Notes under the pieces: model-generated
Seen by the model: the letters and a program-made list of their open reading frames with translations, nothing else
The model's database searches: none
What the model was told of the DNA's origin: nothing
In this document: positions 23,577-35,698 of the stretch, one piece after another
How positions within the stretch are numbered: position 1 is the first letter of the stretch
How the letters are laid out: every line of letters begins with the position of its first letter
Made by a program: the position numbers and the translations under genes
NCBI GenBank assembly: GCA_016707895.1
Contig: JADJGV010000034.1
Span: 744,001 to 808,000, forward strand
DNA: 64,000 nt
From: Myxococcales bacterium
GTDB taxonomy: Bacteria > Myxococcota_A > Polyangia > Haliangiales > Haliangiaceae
Direction of reading: 5' to 3'

Positions 23577-24677
23577 GTGACCACCGCGCTCCACGCCCCC
23601 GCTGCGCACCAGCTGCCCGCGTCGCACGATCAGCAGCCCGACGGCCCCCGCACCGATGACCGCGACGGCGCCGTCGCCGAGCTGCTGGCGTTGATCCAGT
23701 CCGACGGCCTGTCCCCCGAGGTCGCGGCGCTGGTGGCGCGCCGCCACCCGCACCAGCTCGACCGCCTGATCGCGCACCTGCACCAGCACGGCAACGCGTT
23801 CGTCGACGAGACGCTGGCGCTGGTGGCGCGGCCGGCGGGCGACGCGGCGTTGCCGACCCGCGCTGACGACGCCGGCGCGGCACCGGCGCGGCCCGCGAGG
23901 CCGGCGCGGGCGCTGCCGGACGTCGCGACCCAGGCGGCGGCGGTCGGCGCGACGGCGGGCGAGGTCGGCGCGACGGCGGGCGAGGTCGGCGCGACGGCGG
24001 GCGAGGTCGGCGCGACGGCGGGCGGCGAGGTCGAGGCCGCGCTCCAGCCCGAGGTCGAGCCGGACTACGCGGCGTCGCGGGCCTGGAACCGCGCCCACGT
24101 GCGCAACGTGGTGCGCTTCGACTACGCGACCAAGCACCGCTACGCCGATCAGCGCCGGAACGGCGAGCTCGACGTGTACCGGGTGGCGCAGTGGCAGCGC
24201 GAGCACCAGGCGGCCTACCCCGATCTCGAGGTGACCGGCATGGTCGACGAGCTGACCTGCGAGATCGCCGAGGGCCGGCCGCCGCAGCCGCGCCCGCCCA
24301 AGCCCCACCACCCGCCGTCGGTCGAGCTGCTGCCGACGATCGCGCTGCCCAACGTCCCCGACGGCACGCTCTACCCCGCGGGCCGTCGTTTCCATGTGCC
24401 GTTCGAGGTGCAGGCGCGCCCCGGCACCCAGATCTGGCTGCAGGGCTACATCCCCAACGGCATCCCCGAGGCGCGGCGGGTGGTCACCACCGACGGCGAC
24501 GGCCACGCCACCGGCACGCTCGAGTTCAACGCCCAGGGGATCGGCGCCGACGACCGCCCCGAGGCGGTCTACGCGCTCACGATCATCGGCACCGAGAGCC
24601 CCGCCGAGGGCGGCCGCTCGGGGCCGGTCATCCAGCGGCGGATCCGCATCGTCAGCGCGCCGCCGCCGATCTGGTGA
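23577..24677 (+). CDS. Unknown protein with peptidoglycan-binding-like segment and GATAGEV repeats
   Basis: A 366-aa protein without a clear signal peptide. The N-terminal third is helical (LALIQSDGLSPEVAALVA, HQLDRLIAHLHQHGN). A linker of four 7-residue GATAGEV repeats (21-bp DNA repeats, about 23946-24024) follows. Residues about 160-225 (NVVRFDYATKHRYAD, YRVAQWQREH, LEVTGMVDELT) resemble a PG_binding_1-type three-helix domain. The C-terminus is beta-rich. Exact DNA repeats suggest recent slippage. Similar arrangements occur, as far as I recall, in proteins near DUF4157/injection-system loci, and such genes lie 8 kb away here; that link is speculative. Start is GTG. Confidence 0.65.
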   Translation: MTTALHAPAAHQLPASHDQQPDGPRTDDRDGAVAELLALIQSDGLSPEVAALVARRHPHQLDRLIAHLHQHGNAFVDETLALVARPAGDAALPTRADDAGAAPARPARPARALPDVATQAAAVGATAGEVGATAGEVGATAGEVGATAGGEVEAALQPEVEPDYAASRAWNRAHVRNVVRFDYATKHRYADQRRNGELDVYRVAQWQREHQAAYPDLEVTGMVDELTCEIAEGRPPQPRPPKPHHPPSVELLPTIALPNVPDGTLYPAGRRFHVPFEVQARPGTQIWLQGYIPNGIPEARRVVTTDGDGHATGTLEFNAQGIGADDRPEAVYALTIIGTESPAEGGRSGPVIQRRIRIVSAPPPIW

Positions 24678-24680
24678 CCG

Positions 24681-25832
24681 TCAGGCGCCGACGGCGCGGG
24701 CCATCCGCACCACCGCCTCCTCGAGCAGGCCGGCGGTGGTCGCCAGGTTGAGCCGCGCCCAGCCGTGGCCCTCGACGCCGAAGCTGGGGCCGGGCGACAG
24801 CGCGACCTTGCCGCGGGCCAGGAACGCGGCGGCCGGATCGTCGCCGAGGCCGAGCGCGCGGCCGTCGAGCCACGCCAGGTAGCCGGCGGCCGGCGGCGCG
24901 TAGCCGACCGTCGGCAGGTGGCGCGCGAGCAGCTCCGCGAGCAGCGCGCGGTTGCGATCGAGCATCGCGATCACCTGCGCGCGCCACGGCCCGCCGGCGG
25001 TGAAGGCGGCGCGGGCGGCGAGGATGCCGAGGTGACCCGCGTGGTACGAGATCTCCGCCGGCAGGCGCGCCAGGATCGCGCGCGGCGCGTCGTCGCACGC
25101 GACCAGCACCGCGGCCTTGAGGCCGGCGAGGTTCCAGGTCTTCGACGCCGAGGTCAGCACGATCGCGCGGCGCGCGGCGGCGGCCGACACCATCGGGAAC
25201 GGCGTGTGGGTCGCGCCCGGCAAGGTCAGCGGCGCGTGGATCTCGTCGGCCAGCACCAGCACGTCGTGGCGATCGGCCAGCTCCGCGATCGCGGCCAGCG
25301 CCGCCGGCGCATACACGACGCCGGTCGGGTTGTGCGGCGAGCACAGCACGTGGACCCGCGCGCCGGCGGCGTAGGCGCGCTCGATCGCCGCCAGATCGGG
25401 CGCGAAGCCGCTGGCGGTGCGCGCCATCGGCGCGGTGATCACCTGCCGGCCGAGGTGGCGCGCGGTGCCGGCGAACGGCGGGTACACCGGCGGCTCGATC
25501 ACCACCGCGTCGCCGGGCGCGGTCGCGACCTGCAGGAGCTCGGCGAGGCCGGTGACCACGTCGGGCACGACCCGCACGTCGCGCGGCGCGACCTCCCAGC
25601 CCCAGGTGGCGCGGGCCCACGGCGCGAACGTCGCGCCCAGCCCCGCGGGGTCGGCGTAGCCGCAGTCGTCGTCCTCGATCGCGCCGTGCAGCGCGGCGCG
25701 GATCGGCGCGGCCAGCGGGTAGTCCATCTCGGCCACCCACGCCGGCAGCACGTCGACCGGGTAGCGCGACCACTTGGCGCTGTGGCGCCGGCGCAGGCTG
25801 GCCTCGGTGATCGCGTCGAACGGGTGACCCAT
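24681..25832 (-). CDS. PatB/MalY-type PLP C-S lyase (cystathionine beta-lyase family)
   Basis: A 383-aa fold-type I PLP enzyme of the MalY/PatB aminotransferase-like group, which cleave C-S bonds of cystathionine or cysteine conjugates to pyruvate, ammonia and a thiol. Features are the N-terminal KWSRYPVDVLPAWVAEMDY, VVPDVVTGLAELL, EPPVYPPF, SPHNPTGVVY, LADEIHAPL and the PLP lysine Lys231 in TSASKTWNLAGLK, with the substrate-carboxylate Arg in WARLNLATT. TAGCAT lies 6 nt before the ATG (leaderless pattern). The stop lies 3 nt from that of the convergent neighbour. It could supply homocysteine to MetH. Confidence 0.92.
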   Translation of the reverse strand: MGHPFDAITEASLRRRHSAKWSRYPVDVLPAWVAEMDYPLAAPIRAALHGAIEDDDCGYADPAGLGATFAPWARATWGWEVAPRDVRVVPDVVTGLAELLQVATAPGDAVVIEPPVYPPFAGTARHLGRQVITAPMARTASGFAPDLAAIERAYAAGARVHVLCSPHNPTGVVYAPAALAAIAELADRHDVLVLADEIHAPLTLPGATHTPFPMVSAAAARRAIVLTSASKTWNLAGLKAAVLVACDDAPRAILARLPAEISYHAGHLGILAARAAFTAGGPWRAQVIAMLDRNRALLAELLARHLPTVGYAPPAAGYLAWLDGRALGLGDDPAAAFLARGKVALSPGPSFGVEGHGWARLNLATTAGLLEEAVVRMARAVGA

Positions 25833-25865
25833 GGCGCGATGCTACGCGCGATCCGCCCCGCTGGC

Positions 25866-27187
<1,322 letters not shown>

Positions 27188-27191
<4 letters not shown>

Positions 27192-28492
27192 GCGGGCTCC
27201 GCCGGCGGCCGCGCCGGCACGGTGATGGTGGCCAGCGTGCCGCCCCCGGGCGCCGCCGCGATCGTCAGCGCGCCGCCGTGGAGCTCGACCGCGGCGCGGG
27301 TCAGCGCCAGGCCCAGGCCCGAGCCGCCGGGGCGCAGCGCCGCGCTCGCCGCCATCCCCGGCCCGGTGTCGCGCACGTCGACGCGGGCGCCGCCGTCGGC
27401 GGTCGCCGCCACGGTGATCGCGATCCGGCCGCGGCGCGGCGTCACCGCCAGCGCGTTGCCGACCAGGTTGAGGATCGCCTCGCGCAGCCGCTGGCCGTCG
27501 CCGACGATCGTCGCGCCGCCCGCGCAGGTCACCGCCAGCTCGCCGCGATCGGCCTGGGTCGCGACCAGCGCGGCCACCTCGGCGGCGATCTCGCCGAGCG
27601 CGATCGGCGCCGGCGCCAGCGCGGCCAGCGGCCGGGTCATCGCCAGGTAGTCGCGCACCGTGGCGTCCATGCGATCGATCTCGGCCAGCGCCACCGCGGC
27701 GCGCTGCGGTCGGCGATCGCCGTCGCGATCCTCGGCGAGCAGCTGCACCATCGCCTTCACCGCGGCCAGCGGGTTCTTGAGCTCGTGGGCGACCCGCGCG
27801 CCGATCGCCTCGGTGGCCTGGTCGCGCGCGCTGGCCGCCGCCGCGGTGGCGACCCGCAGACGATCGAGCACCGCCGCCGCGCGGGCGTGCGCCGCGACCA
27901 CGGTGGTGACGCCGACGTAGGCCAGCGCGACCGCGCCGGCGCTCGACGCGACGTACATCCACGGCACCGCCGGCGCGCCCAGCGGCGGCCACGGCCAGCC
28001 GCGCGGCACCAGCGCCAGCGCCACCAGCGCCACCGCGAGCAGCGCCGCGAGCCGCGGCGCGATCCGGCTGCCGGCGAACGCGGCGACGCCGACCACCACC
28101 GGGGCCAGCACCAGCGGCACCAGCGGGCTGGCCAGCCCGCCCGACAGCCCGCAGCCGACGGCGAGCGCGACCACCGTCAACGCCAGCGACGTCGCCAGCC
28201 AGCGCGCGCCGATCGCGTGGGCGCGGCACCACCACGCTTCGGCGACGAACAGCGCCAGCGCCAGGCCGATCGCCGCGGCCAGCGCGCGCCGTTGCGCCAG
28301 CGGCGCCGCGGTCGCGGCGGTCAGCGCCGCGTTGGTGATCGCCACCGGCAGCACGATCCACGGGCGCGCGCGCAGGAAGCGGCCGCCGACCTCGCGCACC
28401 AGCGCGGCGGCGCCGGGCGTCGGGGCGCCGACGTCGCGTCGGGCGGCCGACGCGGCGGGGGCCGTGGTCGAGGTGGAAGCGGGCGTGATCAC
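27188..28492 (-). CDS. Membrane sensor histidine kinase, NtrB-like
   Basis: This kinase pairs with the overlapping NtrC-type regulator. The N-terminal half has about six hydrophobic helices (IVLPVAITNAALTAATAA, IGLALALFVAEAWW and on) without an obvious extracellular sensor domain, so it may sense the membrane itself. The H-box is VAHELKNPLAAVKAM with phospho-His236 (counting from GTG 28492). The ATPase part has ILNLVGNAL (N box), DTGPGM (G1) and GGSGLGLAL (G2). A longer start at GTG 28528 is possible but would leave only 26 bp to the divergent gene. No phosphatase-blocking changes are seen. Confidence 0.9.
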
Positions 28493-28554
28493 GAGGGCTC
28501 GGTCGCTGGCACGGGTCTTCCAATGCACGCGCTGCGCCTGACCAGGAGCATCGC

Positions 28555-29175
28555 ATGAACTCGTCGACCTCGATCCGTCCCCTCGCCCTCGTCACCCTCG
28601 GCTGGCTCGCCGCCGTCGTGCTCGTCGGCGCCACCAGCGTCGCCGCCCACGCGCGCCCGCTGGTGCCGCTGATGATCCTCGGCCCGGTCGCCGCGTGGAT
28701 CGTCGCCTACCGGCGATCGTCGACGTGGCGCGCGCGCATCGACGCGCTGCCGCTGCGGTGGCTGATCGGCCTGCACGCCGCGCGCGCGCCGATCGGCGTG
28801 GGCCTCCTCCTCGCGCACCAGCGCGGCATGCTGCCGGCCGCGTTCGCGATCAAGGCCGGCTGGGGCGACGTCGCGGTCGGCCTCGGGGCGGTCGCCGCGG
28901 TCGTCGCCGCCCGGGCGGCGGTCGCGCCGCGCTGGCTCGGGGCGTGGAACCTGCTCGGCGCGATCGACATCGCGGTCGCGGTCGGCACCGCGCAGTACCT
29001 GTTCGTCGTCGAGCGCGAGCCGCTGCTCACCGCCGGCGCCCCGCACCTGCCGTTCATCCTCTTGCCCGGCTTCATCGTGCCGCTGGTGATCGCCACCCAC
29101 GTCGCGATCGCCGCGCGCCTGCGCCGCGCCGCCGCGCCCGCGCCTCAGCGCTTGCCCTCGTTGACCTCGCGGTAA
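28555..29175 (+). CDS. Unknown multi-helix membrane protein
   Basis: A 206-aa integral membrane protein with about six helices (LALVTLGWLAAVVLVGATS, LVPLMILGPVAAWIVAY, a charged YRRSSTWRARIDALP loop, DVAVGLGAVAAVVAARAA, ILLPGFIVPLVIATHVAIA). I do not recognise the family. AGGAG sits 7 nt before the ATG, a proper Shine-Dalgarno, unlike most genes here. It is divergent from the histidine kinase and could be its target or accessory protein. Its 3' end overlaps the convergent lipoprotein gene by 31 bp. Confidence 0.72.
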   Translation: MNSSTSIRPLALVTLGWLAAVVLVGATSVAAHARPLVPLMILGPVAAWIVAYRRSSTWRARIDALPLRWLIGLHAARAPIGVGLLLAHQRGMLPAAFAIKAGWGDVAVGLGAVAAVVAARAAVAPRWLGAWNLLGAIDIAVAVGTAQYLFVVEREPLLTAGAPHLPFILLPGFIVPLVIATHVAIAARLRRAAAPAPQRLPSLTSR

Positions 29176-29441
29176 CAGGTCTCCATCTCGAGGTAGTTGT
29201 CGAGCACGGCCTGCGGGATCTCGGCGCCCTTCACCTGCTTGCCGTAGGCCAGCTGGATCTTCTCGGCCTTGCCCTTGGCGTCCATCGCGCAGCGCTGGGT
29301 GTGGCAGGCGCAGACCTCGTCCTTGATCTGGACCAGCCGAGCCTCCATGGCCTTGGGGTCGGTCGGCGCGCTCTTGCCGCACGCGGCGGCGAGCACGAGG
29401 GCCAGGGACACGAACGCGGCGCGCATCATCGAGTTGGTCAT
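29145..29441 (-). CDS. Small lipoprotein with conserved cysteines
   Basis: A 98-aa lipoprotein: MTNSMMRAAFVSLALVLAAAC signal, then a helical domain of about 75 residues with CACHTQRC and METCYREV giving four Cys that could form a helical-hairpin disulfide pair. EVCACHTQRCAMDAKGKAE looks like a CHCH-type arrangement (C-x-C...C plus C). Function is unknown. The promoter is of the sigma-54 type at 29454-29469. Its last 31 bp are also the end of the convergent membrane-protein gene, so the two mRNAs are complementary at their 3' ends. Confidence 0.8.
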   Translation of the reverse strand: MTNSMMRAAFVSLALVLAAACGKSAPTDPKAMEARLVQIKDEVCACHTQRCAMDAKGKAEKIQLAYGKQVKGAEIPQAVLDNYLEMETCYREVNEGKR

Positions 29442-29453
29442 GCGGGGCGATAC

Positions 29454-29469
29454 AGCAACCCGCGGACCA
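29454..29469 (-). promoter_or_regulatory. Sigma-54-type promoter, leaderless spacing (small lipoprotein)
   Basis: Minus strand TGGTCC-GCGGG-TTGCT, GG-N10-GC spacing, ending 12 nt before the ATG at 29441. Confidence 0.55.
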
Positions 29470-29567
29470 GCGCGCGATCGGCCGGTGACGCGGTGTTGCG
29501 CCGTCGGTGGGGCCGCCCTCGTCGGCGCGCGCCGGATCGGCGCGCCGGGTCGGCGCGCCGCGCGGCG

Positions 29568-31556
<1,989 letters not shown>

Positions 31557-31629
31557 GCCTGACGGTCGTATAGGCGGTCGGCCAGGTCAACGGGGAGGAA
31601 CCGGCCGCGCGCACCGTATTATGAGCGCC

Positions 31630-33201
31630 ATGTCCTCCGATCGCGAGCTCGCCCACCGCCACGACGCCGACCACGATCCGCGCAAGCGCCCGGCCGACCG
31701 CGAGGCCGCGGACGCGCCGCCGCCCGACCTCGCCGGCGTGGTCCAGGCCAAGGCCGACGGCGGCCGGGTCGCGCTGACCGGCGACCAGGACGTCCGGGCC
31801 GCCGCCGCCACCGGCGTGCAGTCGGGCGGCAGCCAGCTGCCGCACCTCGACAAGATCCAGGCGTCGTTCGGCGGCGCCCACGATCTGTCCGGCGTGCGCG
31901 CCCACGTCGGCGGCGAGGCGGCCGCCGCCAGCGCCCAGATGGGGGCCCAGGGCTACGCCACCGGCTCCGACGTCGCGTTCGCCCAGCAGCCCGATCTGTT
32001 CCTCGCCGCCCACGAGGCCGCCCACGTCGTGCAGCAGCGAGAGGGCGTGCAGATGAAGGGCGGCGTCGGCCAGGCCGGCGACGTCTACGAGCAGCACGCC
32101 GACAAGGTCGCCGAGCGCGTCGTCGCCGGGCAGTCGGCGGCCGATCTGCTGCCGGCGTCGGCCGGCGGCAGCGGCGGCGCGGTGCAGATGTACAACGAGA
32201 AGGTCATCAGCGGCGAGGCCTGGCGGGTCTCGGAGTCGGGCAAGTCGATGCTGAAGGAGGAGGACAAGCTCCAGGATCTGTTCGCGACCAACGATCTGAT
32301 CGCGACCGCCAACGCCGCGCTCAAGACCGCCGGCGACAAGGGCTCGTTCATCTCGCTCAAGGCCGGCGCGGCGTCGCTGAAGGTCGGTGAGAACACCCTG
32401 CACCGCGTCGAGCCGGTGATGAACCCGACCGGCACCGACGCCGCCAACGACATCCTGCGCGAGGCCAACAAGGACGGCGCCGAGGACAGCGCCGGCGAGA
32501 CCGACGACTCGATGGCGCTGTGGGCCGACTGCGGCCGGTCGTCGCGCACCATCATGGGCACCGACGGCCAGGGCCAGGCGCCGCACGCGAAGTACAAGGA
32601 CGGCGGCGGCACCGCCACCACCGGACGCTCGTACAACCCGGCCACCTACTCCGACGAGATCTACCTCAAGGAGGTGCCCAAGTTCCTGAAGAGCGCCGAG
32701 GCCGCGGCCTACCTGAAGGACGGGGTGCACTACGACGCCGGCGACAAGACCGCGCTCAAGACGCCGACCACGGCGGACGAGGCGCGCGCGATGTACTGGG
32801 AGCTGGGCGAGGACGGCCGCCGTGCGTTCGACAAGTTCGCGGGCATCAACACCGCGGCCGATCCGGCGATCGGCGGCGCGTACACGATGAACACCGAGTA
32901 CAAGATGCCGGGCTCCGGCGTGGTGCCCGGCAAGAAGCGCTGGAACTTCCACTGGGGCGGCGTGATCCTGAAGGACGGCAGCAACAACGTCACGCTCGAG
33001 AACTACGCGGTCGGCTTCGCCGCGACCGGCGACGCGGCCAAGGACGCGGAGAACCGCAAGCGCGCGTACGACTGGGTCAACCACGACTGGAACTTTCAGA
33101 TGTACGGTACGGCCAAGAAGGGCCAGAGCTTCCATGAAGAGCACCTCGACACCGGGACCCACGGCACCCGGGCCAGCACGTTCGCCGCGCAGGTCGACTA
33201 G
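31630..33201 (+). CDS. DUF4157 protein with C-terminal Cys/His toxin-like domain
   Basis: A 523-aa protein, probably an exported effector. N-terminal DUF4157 region: polar lead, ASFGGAHDLSGVRAHVGGEA, GYATGSDVAFAQQPDLF and AAHEAAHVVQQ with HEAAH at 128-132, the zinc-protease-like core of DUF4157 proteins linked to contractile injection systems. After a linker the C-terminal about 320 residues carry ADCGRSS (Cys301), FHWGGVILKDGS (His441) and VTLENYA (Glu457/Asn458), the order expected for a papain-like hydrolase, transglutaminase or deamidase; the exact family is not recognised. ATG 31630 is chosen over 31621 because TATTAT ends 7 nt before it. No obvious immunity gene follows; a lipoprotein gene comes next after hairpin element C. 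Confidence 0.8.
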   Translation: MSSDRELAHRHDADHDPRKRPADREAADAPPPDLAGVVQAKADGGRVALTGDQDVRAAAATGVQSGGSQLPHLDKIQASFGGAHDLSGVRAHVGGEAAAASAQMGAQGYATGSDVAFAQQPDLFLAAHEAAHVVQQREGVQMKGGVGQAGDVYEQHADKVAERVVAGQSAADLLPASAGGSGGAVQMYNEKVISGEAWRVSESGKSMLKEEDKLQDLFATNDLIATANAALKTAGDKGSFISLKAGAASLKVGENTLHRVEPVMNPTGTDAANDILREANKDGAEDSAGETDDSMALWADCGRSSRTIMGTDGQGQAPHAKYKDGGGTATTGRSYNPATYSDEIYLKEVPKFLKSAEAAAYLKDGVHYDAGDKTALKTPTTADEARAMYWELGEDGRRAFDKFAGINTAADPAIGGAYTMNTEYKMPGSGVVPGKKRWNFHWGGVILKDGSNNVTLENYAVGFAATGDAAKDAENRKRAYDWVNHDWNFQMYGTAKKGQSFHEEHLDTGTHGTRASTFAAQVD

Positions 33202-33207
33202 TGTCCT

Positions 33208-33276
33208 TCGAGGGCTTGTCGCCAAGCCCTCCCCCATGGGGTCATGCCCCCATGGGGCCCCCTCCCAAGACGCGAG
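33208..33276 (+). repeat. Double-hairpin intergenic element, copy C
   Basis: It begins 6 nt after the stop of the DUF4157 gene. Hairpin 1 is GAGGGCTTG-TCGC-CAAGCCCTC (33210-33231), the same shape and loop as copies A and B but with a paired C-to-T/G-to-A change in the stem. Hairpin 2 is CCCATGGGG-TCATG-CCCCCATGGG. The tail is CCTCCCAAGACGCGAG. No T-run follows, so it is not a textbook terminator. Confidence 0.8.
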
Positions 33277-33298
33277 ACTCCCGGCGCCACGTGGCGGC

Positions 33299-33787
33299 GT
33301 GCTCGTGCTCGCGCTCGCGCTGATGCTCGCCGCGTGCAACGGTTCGAGCTCACGCGGCGGCGAGCCGACGGTGGCCCGGCCGTCGAGCGCGGACGCCGCC
33401 GCGGCGATCGTCGCCCCTTCCACCGAGGACGCCATGCAGGAACCCACGCTCCCCGTCATCCGCGCCGTCACCGACGTGGCCGCGCACTTCGGCGCCCGGG
33501 TCGAGGCCCACGGCACCTACGCCGTGCTGTCGACCGGCCGCCACAAGATCATGTACACCCGCGCCGACGGCTCGACCGGCGCTACCAACAAGGTGGCGCA
33601 GCTGGCGCTCGACGGCGGCGGCGCGATCGAGCTGTGGGTGCGTCCCGACGACGAGCTGGCCACGCTGGGCGGCAAGCGCGTCGTGGTGATCGGCAAGCTC
33701 GTGCCGCCCGCCGCGGAGGCCGACGGCGTCGCCGCGCCCGACGGCGGGCCGAGCCTGGTCGAGATCAGCTCGGTCGCCGCCGAGTAG
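33299..33787 (+). CDS. Secreted lipoprotein of unknown function
   Basis: A 162-aa lipoprotein from GTG 33299: short signal VLVLALALMLAAC, Ser/Gly/Ala linker, then a beta-rich domain (VTDVAAHFGARVEAHGTY, KIMYTRADGSTGATN, LGGKRVVVIGKLVPPA) that reads like an OB or small barrel fold. The signal lacks the usual basic start. The longer frame from ATG 33236 would include hairpin element C, so it is disfavoured. It lies just downstream of the DUF4157 effector-like gene; whether it protects against that protein is untested. Confidence 0.6.
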   Translation: MLVLALALMLAACNGSSSRGGEPTVARPSSADAAAAIVAPSTEDAMQEPTLPVIRAVTDVAAHFGARVEAHGTYAVLSTGRHKIMYTRADGSTGATNKVAQLALDGGGAIELWVRPDDELATLGGKRVVVIGKLVPPAAEADGVAAPDGGPSLVEISSVAAE

Positions 33788-33817
33788 CGACGGTCACCGC
33801 AGGCTGGCCGGTCGCGC

Positions 33818-34744
33818 TCAGAACCCGGTGCAGATGAAGTTCGCGCCCTGGGCCGGGTAGTAGAACAGGTCGGTGAAGCACATCTCGTCGTCCGACGAGT
33901 CGCCGAAGCGGACGGTGGCGCCGGTGGTGTTGTTGTAGCTGCACGTCGTGGTCAGCACGTCGCCCGGGCGCAGCTCGACGAACGGCGCCACCAGCTGGAA
34001 GTTCTGGTGCTCGAAGTCGTAGGGCTGGTCCTGGAGCACGATGTCGGGCGAGCCGGTGCGGCGCACGACCGAGCGCAGGTTGGTGCCGAGCTTGTGCATG
34101 TGCGAGGACAGGGCGAACACCTGGATCGGCTGGCTGGTGATGTTCGAGATGTTGCAGGTGCCGGACTGGGTCGAGGCGCCGGTCGGCACCACCAGGGTCG
34201 CGGTCGGCCCCGCCAGCACGATCTCGCCGACGTTCTGGATCTCGGCGGCCGTCGCCTCCTGGATCAGCGTGCCCGAGGTCCCGGTCAGGACCTGATCGCT
34301 GGTGTTGTAGAGGTGCAGGTTGAGCAGGAGCCGGGTGCCGGCGGTCAGGTGCAGCCCGACCCCCGCCGGGAACGTGAAGTCGGGCGAGCCGACTCCCGAG
34401 CCGTAGATCATGCTCTGGCCGTTGGTGCCGGCGCTGCAGCGCACGGTGCCGTCGGGCTGGCTGCCGGTGTAGCGGGTGAGCACCGTGTGGTGCGTGCCGG
34501 GCGGGATGATCGGCCGGAACGCCTTCACGTACATGTCGCGCGGCACCGTCGCGTACACGCAGTAGTAGCCCTCCTCGCCCATGTTGAGCGACCAGTCGCC
34601 CTGGACCAGCGTCTGCCAGCCGTCGGGCGCGTCGACGGTGCCGACGGCGGCGTCGACGTCGAGGACATCGTCGGCCGGCATCGAGCTGCCGCCGTTGCAG
34701 GCGACGACCAGGGACAGGGTGACGGCGAGGCAGGCGCGGCGCAT
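33818..34744 (-). CDS. Copper type II monooxygenase-like lipoprotein, second copy
   Basis: A 308-aa lipoprotein (MRRACLAVTLSLVVAC) with the same two-domain PHM/DBM-like layout as the protein at 12467-13378. Candidate metal ligands in order are PPGTHHTVLTRY, LLLNLHLYNTSDQ (His), LSSHMHKLG (His-x-His) and DSSDDEMCFTD (Met). The linker is Asp/Ala-rich. Identity to its paralogue is limited outside these motifs. Proteins like this are numerous in myxobacteria and may catalyse surface oxidations or bind copper. TGGCACG lies just upstream of the ATG but is badly placed for a sigma-54 start. Confidence 0.78.
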   Translation of the reverse strand: MRRACLAVTLSLVVACNGGSSMPADDVLDVDAAVGTVDAPDGWQTLVQGDWSLNMGEEGYYCVYATVPRDMYVKAFRPIIPPGTHHTVLTRYTGSQPDGTVRCSAGTNGQSMIYGSGVGSPDFTFPAGVGLHLTAGTRLLLNLHLYNTSDQVLTGTSGTLIQEATAAEIQNVGEIVLAGPTATLVVPTGASTQSGTCNISNITSQPIQVFALSSHMHKLGTNLRSVVRRTGSPDIVLQDQPYDFEHQNFQLVAPFVELRPGDVLTTTCSYNNTTGATVRFGDSSDDEMCFTDLFYYPAQGANFICTGF

Positions 34745-34841
34745 GCCGCGAGCGTGCCACAACGCCGGCGCGGGTAGGGACACTTTGCCGCAGGGACGCG
34801 GCTCGGCTTGACGCCGCGGTCGGCGGGCGCCGAGGCCCGCG

Positions 34842-35588
34842 TCACCGCGTGGCGGTGAGCTTCAGATCCGCGCTGGCCCCGTCGGCGCCGGGGGCGACCT
34901 CGAGCCACAGGCTGAACATCGTGTCCCGGGCGCTGGGCGCGTCGGAGAACGAGCCCGTCTGGTGCGCGTCGAAGGTCGCCGCGACGCGGCCGGTCCACAG
35001 CACCGTCGGGGTCTCGCCGGTCGTGGGCCCGCTCCGGTCCGTGTAGATCGCGGGCTTGCACTCCTCGAGCGCGGCGACCGCCGCCGCATAGGCCGTCGAC
35101 AAGTCACCGTCCGCACCGGTCCAGATCACGCGCGCCGCGCGCGCCCCGTCGGTGGCGGCAGCCACTTCGTCGGTGAGCTGCTTCGCGGCCGCACACGCCG
35201 CGGTCACGACCGCCGCCGTCGCCTCGGTGCTGACGCGCTCGACCCAGTCGCCCCAGACCCCTTCGAGGCGGTCGAACTGGTGCTCCGACAGCATCGGCCG
35301 GCAGGCGCCGTAGTCCTTCATGGTCGGCGTGGCGGTCATGCACGCGATCAGCTCGCCGGACCACGCCTCGCTCCGGCAGCTCGACGCCAACAGCTCCACC
35401 AGCGGCTCCCGCACCGGCCCGTCCGGCGCGTTGCGCATCCGGAGCCAGTCGAGGCGCTCGAGGTTCGCGCCCGCGCCGTGGCAGGGATCCGACGGAGTCG
35501 TCCCGCGCGCCCCCTTCGCCTGCGGGCCGCACCCCGCGACGACCGCACCGAGCCACAGCAACCCCAGCGCGCGCGCCATCGTGTTCAT
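34842..35588 (-). CDS. Secreted lipoprotein of unknown function
   Basis: A 248-aa lipoprotein with signal MNTMARALGLLWLGAVVAGC. The mature part has a helical half with several Cys (DPCHGAGANLERLDWL, ASSCRSEAWSGELIACM, YGACRPML, VTAACAAAKQL, LEECKPAIY), probably paired in disulfides, and a beta-rich end (ATFDAHQTGSFSDAPS, MFSLWLEVAPGADG). No family is recognised. TACCGT 7 nt before the ATG fits a leaderless mRNA. It is divergent from the exported protein at 35699. Confidence 0.78.
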   Translation of the reverse strand: MNTMARALGLLWLGAVVAGCGPQAKGARGTTPSDPCHGAGANLERLDWLRMRNAPDGPVREPLVELLASSCRSEAWSGELIACMTATPTMKDYGACRPMLSEHQFDRLEGVWGDWVERVSTEATAAVVTAACAAAKQLTDEVAAATDGARAARVIWTGADGDLSTAYAAAVAALEECKPAIYTDRSGPTTGETPTVLWTGRVAATFDAHQTGSFSDAPSARDTMFSLWLEVAPGADGASADLKLTATR

Positions 35589-35698
35589 CGGACGTACGGT
35601 AGCGCGTCCGCCCCGTCGCCGGGCAGGGTCGGTCGCCGATCATCGTGGTGACGATGACCGTGGTTGCTCGGGCCCGGTCGATGGCGCATACCCTGGGC

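Noticed and set aside
34745..34765. TGGCACG-N4-CGGC upstream of the second copper-oxygenase-like gene as another sigma-54 promoter
   Set aside because: The GC abuts the ATG, so transcription would start inside the gene, and the -12 half is CGGC.
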